From: Ahaetulla prasina
Taxonomy: Eukaryota; Chordata; Lepidosauria; Squamata; Colubridae
DNA length: 64,000 bases
Assembly: GCF_028640845.1 (NCBI RefSeq)
Contig: NC_080546.1
Coordinates: 16,522,020-16,586,019 of the forward strand
Direction: 5' to 3'
Position numbers and translations under genes: made by a program. The notes below the pieces were generated by a model. It searched no databases. It was given only the letters and a program-made list of their open reading frames with translations, and was not told the DNA's origin. Below, in pieces: positions 22,796 through 32,780 of this stretch (position 1 is its first letter; each line of letters begins with the position of its first letter).

Positions 22796-23769
22796 TTAGT
22801 AAGCAAAATTGATTTTCCAATTCTTTAATCTGATTTTTATCTCTTTCCATTTTAATTTTATAATTTTATATTTCCTACTTGATAATTTAATACTCTCCCC
22901 TCTAAACACCGCTTTCATCGCATCCCAAACAATTTCAAATTTAACCTCCCCATTATCATTTAATCTCCAACTTTCCTCCAATTTTTTAAGTATCCATTTT
23001 TTATCCTTTTCATTTTTATACAGTTTCTCCTCATATCTCCAATAGCTTTTTTTCTCAAAATTAAAATCTAAATCCACCATAACTTCTGCATGATCAGAAT
23101 CTTTAAATATTCCCACATCTACCTTATCCACATTATTCAACAAATCTTTAGAAAGAAAAATATAATCAATTCTAGAATATGTATTATATATCTTAGAGAA
23201 AAAAGTAAATCCTCTTTCAATTCCCTTAACCTCTCTCCACACATCCACCACGCTGTTTTGAAGCATCCACGTATTTAAAATCCCCATTTTATTTGCTCCT
23301 CCACAGCGGTTGGGATTAGTACTATCTATTTTATCTCTGATTAATTAAAATCCCCAGCCACAATTACTTTCCTACACTTTCATTCTCCAAAATTTTGTTA
23401 TTTTTCAAGAAATTATCTTTGTTTTTCATTCGGTAAATATAAATTAACAAGTGTCACTTTTTCCTCATTAAGATTTCCAACAATTATTACATATCTTCCA
23501 TCCTCATCCAAAATTACCTGATGTTTTTCAAAATACACCCTATCTGAGATCAATGTTGCAACTCCTCTGGCTTTTGAAGTTCCAAATGCTTTTTCATATA
23601 TTTGCATACCTTTTATATACATTCTATTTGAATCTTCAGATTTCTGATGGGTTTCTTGTAAAAATAAAATATCTGGTAAATCTCTTTTAATCTTAAATTC
23701 CAATCTTCTTCTTTTAATCTGATTCCCTGTACCCTTCACATTCCATGACATTATTTTTATGACTCCCAT
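22796..23769 (-). pseudogene. L1 ORF2 endonuclease region, frameshifted
   Basis: Two fragments in different frames (23769-23413, 23287-22796) give the apurinic-endonuclease fold: MSWNVKG (Asn), LFLQETH (Glu), VNLYLPN, then SRIDYIFLS and SDHAEV (catalytic Asp and His). The frame breaks near 23300-23410. It would have nicked target DNA for reverse transcription; it is dead here. Confidence 0.9.
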
Positions 23770-24016
23770 TTAAACTGTAAATTTTTCAATCCTATCCCTG
23801 CCTCTTCCTTTCTGTGCCCAAAACCCAACATTAAACTCTCATATAACCAACATTTAGCATAAAGAAAACAATAAAAAAAACAGAAAAAGACAAAAAACAA
23901 AACAAACAATAGAAAACAAACAATCTTCTTCCCCCACATCCTCGTCGGGTTCGCCTCTATAAAGAGAATGGGGGAGAGGGGACGTGCCAATGTCTGGGTC
24001 ACTTCTTTCGGGCTGT

Positions 24017-24235
24017 CTATTTAAATTCGTCACTCAAGAAAAAAGAAAGTGATGGCTCTCTCCCGCATTCGGCTTCGCATTTTCCAAGACTCTTATCTGC
24101 TTCTTCTCCTGCTGTATCCTCACGACTTTTCTTCTGTTCAACCAACACAGGTGATATTTCTTTCCTCTTTAACCCTTTAGGGTCTTGCCCCCCAATAGCC
24201 CCTTTTTCTTCTTCTGGGGTTGATGTTTCCATGTG
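24017..24235 (-). pseudogene. L1 ORF1 C-terminal remnant
   Basis: A highly charged, open 60-70-codon stretch (EEEKGAIGGQDPKGLKRKE; SREDTAGEEADKSLGK) lies just upstream of the spacer before ORF2, where L1 ORF1 ends. The 5' truncation of the element removed the coiled coil and RNA-binding parts. Identification is by position only. Confidence 0.55.
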
Positions 24236-24912
24236 TTCCAAGTTAACTTCAAGACAAGAGCATGTTGCAGTAGTCTAGTCATCAAATTATGATTTTTGTT
24301 CTTTTCATTGAGAAATTTGAAAATTGTATTATTCCAATTTTCCCCAATCGGAGCTCCTTCCTACTGTTGTGAATTATAATTTCTATAATCTCTGGCATCT
24401 GAAATCTGATAAAGGATATTGAGAATTATGCTCTAAAAATAATCTGGATTAGGGTGGCTGTTCCTGTTATATTTTGAACAGTAAAGCAGTGGTGATTGGC
24501 TTGTACCCAACACAAAGATCTTAAATAAATTTTGCAATTGGAATTTCTATTCAGCCTTTAATTTAATGATCAAAAACTTCAATAAACATGTCGAATAGCT
24601 GGTATAAGCAATTCTTGAACAGTCCAGTCCAGTACTACATAGAAAGGTTATGTCTCAGATAGTTTCCTCTGTTCTTTCAATCATTATCCAAACAAGTCCT
24701 AAATTATTCTTAGATACCACCTGATAGTGGTTCTAATTATATTTGGTGTTGGTGGTTTCCACAGCTTTGTGTTGTACAAAGAGCTAATATGTAACAAACA
24801 CAGCAATCTGGAGCCAATAAAATTAGAATCCAGATGTTTCAGTCTAGACATTCCCCAATGCGGGCTCTTCATGCATCTTTCTAAAATTCTTGGCCCAAGT
24901 GTGGACTATGTA

Positions 24913-25171
24913 CCATGTTTTCCCCAAAATAAGACCTGTCTTATATTTTTTGAACCCCGAAATAAGCTCTTGGCCTTATTTTCAGGGAGGTCTTATTTTA
25001 GGGCGCATGGAGCAAGATGGGGCTCCTTTGCCATCTTATCTGATTTCCAGCTTTGCGGTTAAATATTTTCGGGGAGGGTTTATTTTCAGGGGGAGGCTTA
25101 TTTTAGCACATATGCTCATAAGCCCAATTAGGCTTATTTTCAGGGGATGTCTTATTTTCGGGGAAACAGGG
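24913..25171. mobile_element. TA-type MITE (CCATGTTTTCCCCAAAATAA)
   Basis: It begins TA-CCATGTTTTCCCCAAAATAA and ends TCTTATTTTCGGGGAAACAGG, with internal repeats of CTTATTTTCAGGGG. The left TA is present; the right flank is mutated (GTGG). It lies 230 nt before exon 7. Confidence 0.8.
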
Positions 25172-25401
25172 TGGTCTCTGGGTAAGAGTTCTACATTGGG
25201 GGAGGCAACTAGAGATCAATATTGGCCACTCATACGAGAATTCCCTGCTAGGACAATTCAACTGTGATCCATTTTAGTCTTAAGGTATTTGAGGGCAATG
25301 TTTTACCCAGAAAAATATCCTGGCAAATCACCAGTAATAAATAAGTAAGCAATTGGTTTGGAAAGTATTGCTATGAATAACCAAAAAGTTATTTTTAACA
25401 G

Positions 25402-25509
25402 GGTTTGAGATAACTGGTGGGGAGAAGACTGGAAAACTTGATCTTGGAATTTTTATCCATTCAGTCATTCCTGGAGGACCAGCTGATTTGCAGGGATCAT
25501 TAAAACCAG
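25402..25509 (+). CDS. PTPN13: PTPN13 exon 7: PDZ1 core
   Basis: 108 nt, phase 1 to 1; acceptor TTTTTAACAG, donor GTGGGA at 25510. With exon 6 it completes the binding loop GLGFEITGG and continues LDLGIFIHSVIPGGPADLQG, the PDZ beta-3/alpha-A region. This is the standard PDZ fold position for peptide carboxylate binding. Confidence 0.97.
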
Positions 25510-25825
25510 GTGGGAATTGATTACACCCTTTGGTTCTTCTTTTAAAATCAAGACAGAAGGATAAAATCTGCATAGGTTTAATATTTTAATTATTTTTCTT
25601 TTTGTTTTATAACTTGTCACCCAGAGTTGCCTTATAGGGGAGATGGGGGACATAAAAAGTAGATAGATAGATTTTGCTGCTCTGGTTTAATAACATTTAT
25701 GCTTGGAAGAATGTTTCCTTGCACAATGCAATGAATGGTAAACTTTGGAAATATCAGTAGAGGATAGTACATTTTAGAAACATCTATTCTGGATTGTTAA
25801 TTTCCAATTCAATCCATCTACGTAG

Positions 25826-25957
25826 GAGATCGTCTGATTTCAGTAAACAATGTGAGTTTGGAAGGGGTCAGCCATCCTGCAGCTTTAGAAATTATTGAGC
25901 ATGCTCCAGAAAATGTGACCCTTGTCGTTTCTCAACCTAAGGATGGATCAGTTAAAG
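25826..25957 (+). CDS. PTPN13: PTPN13 exon 8: PDZ1 end
   Basis: 132 nt, phase 1 to 1; acceptor CTACGTAG, donor GTATTT at 25958. It encodes GDRLISVNNVSLEGVSHPAA, ending VTLVVSQPKDGSVK. The alpha-B helix starts with His (VSH), the residue that specifies class I ligands (S/T-x-hydrophobic) in PDZ domains. Confidence 0.97.
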
Positions 25958-26429
25958 GTATTTCCTGAAATAAAACTTTTTTCCCAGGTTAACAATTCAT
26001 ATATAGAACCTGCAATTCTTTCTGTTCTCTTCAATATTTTGCTTTTTCCAGACGCTTTTCTCTTACAAGAGTGCTTAAATAAGCCACTATTGACACTGTG
26101 CAGAGCTTTAGCTTAGAAAAAGTAGTGCAGGAACATAGCACCTACCTTTCAGGTAGTCTTTGAGTTACCCAGTATAAGATGGGCAGCCAATAAATTTGAT
26201 AATAAAACAAAAATAAATAAAATAAATAACCATAATATAGCCTAATATAGTTTATGTCTTTTTCGCAGCAATCATTAAATAAATGCAGTATTTGTAAGTG
26301 AGAATACCACTTAAACCAAACCAAGTCATGATTAGGATCTTCTATTACTAATAGCCATAGATCCCCAGCTTAGTTAGACTAAAACAGAGAGCTTTGGTTA
26401 ACAATTCCAGGAAATAATAAATTCTAGAA

Positions 26430-26915
26430 CCGTGATGGCGAACCTATGGCATGTGTGTCATAGGTGGCACGCATAGCCATATCAGTGGGCACATAAGTTC
26501 AGCTCTGGTGTGCATGTGCGCGCTGGCCAGCTGATTTTCGGGCCCTCTGGACCCACCAGAGGGACTGGGTGGTGGTGGGAAAGGCCCGTTTTTCTCTCTC
26601 ACCTGGCTCCAGAGCCTCTCTATGAGTCTGGGGAGGGCAAAAACTGCCTTTCCCCCCCACCCCGGAGGCCCGAAATGGCCCATTTACCAACTTCTGGTTG
26701 GACAGGAAGTGACTTTTTTGCTGTCCCCAGCCTCCAGAACATTTCAGGTGAGAGAGAAAAACAGGCCTACCGGGCCATCACGTGCCAGCACTGGGGTGGG
26801 GGGAGGTCATGCACACATGAGTGGGGACGGGGCGCATAGAATTATGGGTGTGGGCACGCACGCGTGTGACCCCCCCCCTCCTGGCACACAATGGCAAAAA
26901 GGTTAGCCATCACTG
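26430..26915. mobile_element. hAT-type element (CAGTGATGGCGAACC family)
   Basis: Ends CCGTGATGGCGAACCTATGG and AAAAGGTTAGCCATCACTG; flanks TTCTAGAA and TCCTAAAA agree at 6 of 8. The interior is GC-rich with CCAGAGCCTCTCTATGAGTC and TCTCTCTCACCTGGCTCCAG, shared with the copies at 38070 and 40515. Confidence 0.87.
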
Positions 26916-27088
26916 TCCTAAAATAAGAAGATGTAGAGAAGGAAACCAATGTATTGGCTGGGGGAGGAATTCTAGGAGTCAAAGTCCACCCATCTTAAAA
27001 GCTGCTGACGTTAAGAAATACTGATCTTTGTCACATCTGGGTCTTTAAAGGTGATAAATTTATTACGGGTGCTTCCATTTACCCTTAG

Positions 27089-27534
27089 GAACCTCCAGTC
27101 TCCAAAGAAAGGGATATTTTAAAAAGTCTTCCTTGATGGCAGACCATGAGGCCGAGTCGTCTTCGGAGGAGCAGAACTGGCCAGTGAGTCACTGGAGACC
27201 CAACTGTGGAAGTTTATCCGGCATTTGCTCGAGCAAGTGGGGTGGAAGTCTCAGCTCCCAAGACTCCAGGACGGAGAGTGCTAGCCTGTCCCAGGGCCAA
27301 ACTAACCACAGCTGTGGCCACCATATGAATGACCAACAGGATTTGCAACGTTGCAGTAATCCTCTCCTGGGCCCTCCCAAAGGCAGCGAGAGGAATGGAT
27401 CTTCTTCAGAGACCAACCTGATCAAAACCAAACTGACTGGCACGGCAGATACCCCTGACTATTCTGACCGAGGGGATTCCGACATGGATGAAGCCACTTA
27501 TTCCAGCAGCCAGGAGCAAACGGCATTGAAAAAG
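27089..27534 (+). CDS. PTPN13: PTPN13 exon 9: PDZ1-PDZ2 Ser-rich linker
   Basis: 446 nt, phase 1 to 0; acceptor TTACCCTTAG, donor GTAACG at 27535. Conserved islands GGSLSSQDSRTESASLSQGQ and DYSDRGDSDMDEATYSSSQ identify it; the sequence between diverges from mammals. It is predicted to be disordered, a tether between PDZ1 and PDZ2 with many potential Ser phosphorylation sites (inference). Confidence 0.97.
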
Positions 27535-27572
27535 GTAACGTTCGTTTCAGTTGTGTGCCTTATCCTCTAACC

Positions 27573-27608
27573 CAGGGGTGTCAAACTTGTGGCGTCACGT
27601 GATGTACC
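27573..27608. mobile_element. hAT-type left end cut by an LTR
   Basis: CAGGGGTGTCAAACTTGTGG starts 39 nt after exon 9, then an LTR begins at 27609. No right end of the hAT element could be found beyond the LTR. Confidence 0.65.
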
Positions 27609-27780
27609 TGTCGTGTCCCACTCCTCCGCTGACGGCCGGGTCAGGGAAATCCGAATCAGGCGTGCCTCTGCAGCTCTGCCAAAGTCCTAGCAAAGTCCTC
27701 AAGGCAGGCAGGAGACCAGAAAGTTACTTCAGCAAGATAAGGTAGACTTTGCCTGACTCAGAGACTGCCAGAAAGCAGAT

Positions 27781-27792
27781 CCTTTATATAGG
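27781..27792 (-). promoter_or_regulatory. LTR TATA box
   Basis: On the minus strand CCTATATAAAGG fits a TATA box, placed as expected within an LTR. The same site occurs at 38810-38821 in the solo LTR. Activity is unknown. Confidence 0.6.
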
Positions 27793-27821
27793 CCATGGGG
27801 TGTGGCTCCATGACTCAGCAC

Positions 27822-28061
27822 TTATCCAGGCCTGCCCCTCCCTTCCTTCTGACGCCGCCGCCTATCAATTCTTCTGAAGCGAGGGTCACTCCAGTCGGCA
27901 GCTGTTGGTAATAAACCTCCCTCAGGCTCACATGCTGTGGGGGAGGGGGAGGGGTCTAGTTGCTCCGTTCGCCTGGGCATGGAGCCAGGGCTGGGGCCGG
28001 GAGGTGCCCCCTCCTCCTCAGCCTGTCTGGGCATGGAGCCAGGGCTGGGGCCGGGAGGCAT
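27822..28061 (-). other. Open frame inside LTR (79 codons)
   Basis: A Pro/Ser-rich, then acidic, then Arg-rich frame upstream of the TATA box, starting MPPGPSPGSMPRQAEEE and ending RFRRIDRRRRQKEGRGRPG. The same frame is open in the solo LTR (38851-39090). It may be the end of a retroelement ORF running into the 3' LTR, or chance in two recent copies. Not claimed as a host gene. Confidence 0.4.
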
Positions 28062-28083
28062 ACTAGGACCTTCTTTAGCAAGA

Positions 28084-28097
28084 AGAGAGAGAGAGAG

Positions 28098-28180
<83 letters not shown>

Positions 28181-28181
28181 A
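28084..28181. repeat. (GA)n and (GAAA)n microsatellite
   Basis: GAGA runs pass into about 20 GAAA units at the point where the LTR copy loses homology to its relative. Confidence 0.97.
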
Positions 28182-28779
28182 GGAGTTTTGCTTATTTACA
28201 CCAACCTGGTTAATATTTAGACAGAAAACATTTTGGTACTAACAACATTTTTATGAGTTATTGTTAGGGTTATTAGATTTCTACCATGAGAGCTCTGGAG
28301 GTAGTCTGGAGTTATTTTTTTTGCAGATTTGATAACCCAATTTATTGTGATGAATTTGGCCCATAAAGATTTATTTATGTAACTTCTTGCTCTTTGATCC
28401 TTGACTTGCTGCAGCTCTCTGAGTTGTCTGTAATCATTTCTATGTTCACAAATCGGTGGTTTTCACTTGTACTGAAAGCTATAAATAGCCAATTCACTGC
28501 CAGCAGCAAACTCACATAAGAAGATTGCTGGTATGAGAAGTCAATTCTCAAGAGAAGCAAAGAGGGAAGAACAGAGGACATTAAAAGAGGAGGGAAATTA
28601 CTCTATTGCCTGGCAGTCACCATCTCGCAAATGGGTCAAACTCAAAAGGAGTTTTTTTTTCTGGATGGGTTGACACACCACACTTCAGATACAAATTATA
28701 TTAAAAATTATAGTGGATTGTTTTGCCATAATTTCTTAGGTGAGCTACAATGAAAAGTCTAGAAAGGCTTTTGAGTTGA

Positions 28780-28935
28780 TAGAAGTTGCCTGCAGAAGTT
28801 GTGAATGCTCCAACACTGGAAATTTTTAAGAAGATGTTGGATAACCATTTGTTTGAAGTGGTGTAGGGTTTCCTGCCTGGGCAGGGGGTTGGACTAGAAG
28901 ACCTCCAAGTCCCTTCCAACTCTGTTATTATTAAG
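28780..28935 (+). mobile_element. CR1 LINE 3' end
   Basis: Contains TGCCTGCAGAAGTTGTGAAT, GCTCCAACACTGGAAATTTT and GGTTGGACTAGAAGACCTCC, then TTATTATTA; identical in layout to the end of the longer CR1 at 56779-57876. Confidence 0.9.
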
Positions 28936-29458
28936 TTGTGTATCCCTTCCCTAAACCATAGTGACAGGGTTCATATAATACACTTAATGGCAAAGCCAGT
29001 CCAACCATTTTTGGCTTAGCACAGTATGTGAATCTAGCCATAAGCCACAATCTCTAGGAAATTCAAGGCTACCAATTTTAGGGTAACCATCTTGACCTGC
29101 AAAACTCCAGGAGACAACTAGATGGCAGACAAGTGATATAGAAAAAAATGCCTCATCTGTAATCCTCTCAAGGTGTTTAGATTTTTGCAGGATTATAATT
29201 TTAACTAACCAATTTTCCTGAATAATTCAGGTGAATTATTTTCTAGTCAGATCGCAGGTGACTGCAACAATCTGAAATTCTATCACAGCATGCGTGTGAT
29301 GACATCATGATACAAATCCTACTTCTACATACTTTTGTCTCAATATCTGATGTGAGTATGTAAGTAGCAGTAATTGCATCATGGTCATCGCATTCACCTT
29401 GTCACTTGCCCTTCTTGCTCCTTCCCCCAGATGTAAGTCAGCTGATTACCATATTTTT

Positions 29459-29953
29459 GGGAGTATAAGATGCTCCGGACTATAAGATGCACAAACCTTT
29501 TTTGGGAAGGAAAACAAGAAAAAAAAATCTTCCTCTGCCTCCCAGCAATTTGCTTCCTTGCAGCAAACAGCCTGTTTCAGTTTCAGCACAGCCTGATTAG
29601 CACAAGAAAAAAAAATCTGCCTCCCAGCAATTTGCCTCCTTGCAGCAAACAGCAAACAGCTGAGGCCAAAAATGGAGCGCATGGAGGAGGCAATGGCAAT
29701 CCCTGCAGCCTGAAACAGCTGATGGTTGGGAGGCCGATCCAACCGACAATCCGCTGCTTGTGCTAATCAGGCTGTGCTGAAGCTGAAACAAGCTGTTTGC
29801 TGTTTGCTGCAAGGAGGCAAATTGCTGGGAGGCAGAGGCCAAAGGGTGGGGGCCGGCAGATGGGCGGGGCTAAATTCAGTGTATAAGACGCACCCAAATT
29901 TTCACCCTCTTTTGGGGGGGCAGGAAGTGTGTTTTATACTCCGAAAAATACGG
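29459..29953. mobile_element. Mariner-like MITE (CCATATTTTTGGGAGTATAA)
   Basis: Ends CCATATTTTTGGGAGTATAA and TTATACTCCGAAAAATACGG with TA on both sides (29457-29458, 29954-29955). The inside is a large inverted repeat: GCCTCCCAGCAATTTGC near 29537 and its complement near 29817, with AATCAGGCTGTGCTGAA arms. Confidence 0.9.
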
Positions 29954-30505
29954 TAACTTTCTGGCCACATGATGTTATGTTGAACATCTGTCCATGTGTG
30001 GTGGAACTGAGTCTAGATTCCCAGGAGGAGAGGGTGTATTCCAGAGGAGCAAGAGACAACTCAGTTCAGATATTTTGTGTGAAAAAAAGAGGGTAAAGAT
30101 GGCTCCTTCCCGATAGAGCTCTCAGAGCATAGGTCTTTATGGGAGTGTTAGCATGTTTTTAGTTTGGCAAGATTCTGTCTGTGGATGAGGAATAATAATT
30201 TTAAAAAATCATTTAGAAGAACCACAATGTCTTTCTTGGTTCTGGAGTCTGACACTCTGTGTGATTATAGCATGCTAAACTGTTTAGCAAAGTTTTCCTC
30301 ACCTGCACAAGTATTGGCATATTGATTCCTTCGTTGTAAAAATTAGTTTGTGTAAAATAATCTTACCTTTAAAATCACATGTAGATGAAAATTACACTGG
30401 GGTAAATATGCTTATATTTGATTATAGTACTCTTTTGATATGTACCTTTGTGTTCTATTTATGTAAGATTTTTTTTCCTATTTCAATCCCTTGGTTATCT
30501 CAGTA

Positions 30506-30719
30506 CAGGTAATCCTTGTTCAGCAACTGTTTCATTTAGCGACCATTCACAGTTGATGGAAAAAATAACTTTGCCATGAGTTCTCGCATTTATGACCTTG
30601 GCAGGACTACAAAGGAAAGCTAAAGTAAAATTGTAAGCAGTTGTGGTTTTACTTAGTCAGCGCTTCACTTAACAACCAAGTTACGGTTCCAATTGTGGTC
30701 ATTAAATATGGGCTACTTG
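30506..30719. mobile_element. Short TA-type MITE (CAGGTAATCCTTG)
   Basis: CAGGTAATCCTTGTTCAGCA and TATGGGCTACTTG are flanked by TA (30504-30505, 30720-30721). At 214 bp it is an internally deleted form of the CAGGTAGTCCTCG family. It ends 71 nt before exon 10. Confidence 0.8.
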
Positions 30720-30789
30720 TAAATACATTGTTATCACAAATTATTTTTAACAGGGTAACCTTTTTGCCTGTTTGTCTTCTTATATAAAG

Positions 30790-30921
30790 GAATCTTCCTT
30801 GGTGAATTTCTTCAGCTCCGTGAATTCTAAAATGCCTCTTAAACCTGGAGATATCTTTGAAGTCAAACTGGTCAAAAATGAGAACGGCTTGGGCATAAGT
30901 GTTACGGTACTGTTTGTCAAG
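30790..30921 (+). CDS. PTPN13: PTPN13 exon 10: PDZ2 start with alternative donor
   Basis: 132 nt in the long form, phase 0 to 0; acceptor TATATAAAG, donor GTTTAT at 30922. It encodes KPGDIFEVKLVKNENGLGIS, VTVLFVK. A second in-frame GT at 30907 (ACG|GTACTG) gives a 117-nt exon lacking the last five codons VLFVK. Mammals use the same pair to make PDZ2 and the PDZ2as variant (VLFDK insert), which binds ligands poorly. Here the Asp of the insert is Val. Both forms keep phase 0 into exon 11. Confidence 0.95.
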
Positions 30922-31410
30922 GTTTATCTTTTTCTCCACTCAAAGTCACCTGTTCAAATTTAATAATTTATAAAGAAGCAGTGGCTCTTAAAGAGACACT
31001 GTCAAGTACTTGCTTGTTGCTAATCTTTACCTTTCTTAACTACCCTGCAGTTGTGCTGACCTGGATATAGTTAACAGATCTGTGCAGGGCAACTGAATAC
31101 ATAAAAACAAATCAGTTTTATGCTGGGCTTTTTTCTCTCCCGTAAATAGCAAAACTCAATAAAGGCAAGCAGTGTAGACTTCAGTCATCAACGGACACAT
31201 AAAGATAAAGAATATCTATATACCATTTCAAAGAGGCAATCAAGAAGCCAGAAGGGAACAAAAAAAGACCAAAATACCTCCTTCCCAGCAGTCAGCCCCC
31301 TAGATTAAGAGTAGACCAGTAATCATTACATAAACAATGCCACAATCAAGGAATTACCAACTCAGACAAACAAGCTAACAATAAACAGCAGCCTAATCAA
31401 GAATCCACCT

Positions 31411-31690
31411 AGGGGCCGGTTTAGCTCACACTGGTAAAAGCCTGTTATTAAGGCTTATTAAGAACACAGTAGCCTGCAATTACTGCAGGTTCGAGCCCGG
31501 CCCAAGGTTGACTCAGCCTTCCATCCTTTATAAGGTAGGTAAAATGAGGACCCAGATTGTTGGGGGGGCAATAAGTTGACTTTGTAAAAATATACAAATA
31601 GAATGAGACTATTGCCTTATACACTGTAAGCCGCCCTGAGTCTTCGGAGAAGGGCGGGATATAAATGTAAACAAAAAAAAAAAAAAAAGA
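31411..31690 (+). mobile_element. tRNA-derived SINE with LINE-like tail
   Basis: Head GGCCGGTTTAGCTCACACTG (box A-like TAGCTCA) and GCAGGTTCGAGCCCGGC (box B-like), then the CAATCTGGGT block in antisense, and the 3' tail AAGCCGCCCTGAGTCTTCGG ... ATATAAATGTAAAC and an A-run. It resembles the Sauria/Squam-type SINEs of squamates. Near-identical copies lie at 44465 and 15503. Confidence 0.88.
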
Positions 31691-32048
31691 CCACTCCCAG
31701 CAACACTGACGGGGCAAGCTACTAGTGCAGTGGATTCAAACTCACGGTGTCATATTGTCATCATGTAACGTATCGTGACTTTTTTCCTCTTTGCTAAACC
31801 AGGGGTGGGCTGGCCACTGTGTGACGCATCCGGCCTGCACTCAGTGTATAAACAGAGAGCAAACCCTACTCCCTTCTATCACTGATGATGTTACCTATCC
31901 AGGTAATAAAAATGTTTTCAAGAAAAAAACCAACTCCAAGAGAGCATCAAGGACCCTCCAGTGTAGACTTTGTAATGTGCATCTTTAAACACACATATAT
32001 GCATGGGGACATGGGTATACATGCATACACACCCGAGCCCCTTCCAAA

Positions 32049-32237
32049 CAACGGTGGGTTCCACATATTCTTACTACCGATTTGCTGCGCACGCGTGCTG
32101 CGCGCACACACGCACCTTCCACACATGTGGCCAGCCTCAAAAACGTGGCTAAATAGGACGGCATTACGTTCAGGTGGGTGGGCAGGCCCTCCTCCCACCC
32201 GCAGTCGCCGCTGCGAACTGGCTGAATACCACCTCTG
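32049..32237. mobile_element. hAT-type element (GGTGGGTTC ... CCACCTCTG)
   Basis: It runs CAACGGTGGGTTCCACATAT to GGCTGAATACCACCTCTG, with an exact 8-bp duplication CTTCCAAA (32041-32048, 32238-32245). It belongs with the 43032 and 50451 copies. Confidence 0.88.
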
Positions 32238-32274
32238 CTTCCAAACACTAATTGGAGATCAGAGTACTTTCATG

Positions 32275-32752
32275 GAATAGAATAGAATAGAATTTTTTAT
32301 TGGCCAAGTGTGATTGGACACACAAGGAATTTGTCTCGGTGCATACCCTCTCAGTGTACATAAAAGAAAAGATACCTTCATCAAGGTACAACACTTACAA
32401 CACTTAATGATGGTCATAGGGTACAAATTGAACACTTAATGATACAACACTGAATGATAGTCATAGGCTACAAATAAGCAATTAGGAAACAATATCAGTA
32501 TAAATGGTAAGGATACAAGCAACAAAGTTGCAGTCATACAGTCATAAGTGGAAGGAGATGGTTGATGGGAACAATGAGAAGATTGATAGTAGTGCAGACT
32601 TAGTAAATAGTTTGACAGTGTTGAGGGAATTACTTGTTTAGCAGAGTGATGGCGTTTGGGGAAAAACTGTTCTTGTGTCTAGTTGTTCTGGTGTGCAGTG
32701 CTCTATAGCGTCGTTTTGAGGGTAGGAATTGAAGCAGTTTACGTTTATGTTT
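32275..32752 (-). mobile_element. Snake CR1/L3-type LINE 3' end, long target duplication
   Basis: A 28-bp direct repeat with one mismatch (32247-32274 and 32753-32780; starts ACTAATTGGAGATCAG) brackets it. Reading antisense, it starts with GAATAGAATAGAAT, then TTATTGGCCAAGTGTGATTG and the UTR, ending in the RT C-terminus (GCTCTATAGCGTCGTTTTGA). This is a 5'-truncated target-primed insertion. Confidence 0.92.
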
Positions 32753-32780
32753 ACTAATTGGAGATCAGCGTACTTTCATG

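Larger units (their letters stand above)
18931..24235 (-). mobile_element. L1 retrotransposon, inactivated, 14-bp target duplication
   Basis: The duplication TTCCAAGTTAACTT flanks it exactly at 18917-18930 and 24236-24249. On the minus strand come an ORF1 C-terminal remnant, an AT-rich spacer, an endonuclease start, the reverse transcriptase, a Cys/His C-terminus and an A-rich AATAAT tail at 18931-18950. Several frameshifts and a ~964-bp internal tandem duplication inactivate it. The 5' end is truncated in ORF1. It sits inside the intron between exons 6 and 7, antisense to PTPN13. Confidence 0.95.
27609..28083 (-). mobile_element. LTR, truncated copy of the 38638 family
   Basis: The + strand starts TGTCGTGTCCCACTCCTCCG and follows the solo LTR at 38638 closely up to GGAGGCATACTAGGAC, then dissolves into GA and GAAA repeats. 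As in the complete copy, the LTR points to the minus strand (CCTATATAAAGG). It contains a 33-bp tandem pair with GGGCATGGAGCCAGGGCTGG. Confidence 0.85.

Noticed and set aside
18931..24235. Reverse transcriptase as a domesticated gene, retron or DGR
   Set aside because: Endonuclease, RT motif spelling, Cys/His tail, A-rich 3' end and 14-bp duplication make it an ordinary L1, and frameshifts show it is dead.
31411..31500. Functional tRNA gene
   Set aside because: Box A- and B-like sequences are present, but no cloverleaf with a proper anticodon stem is visible and the unit continues into a SINE body and tail.
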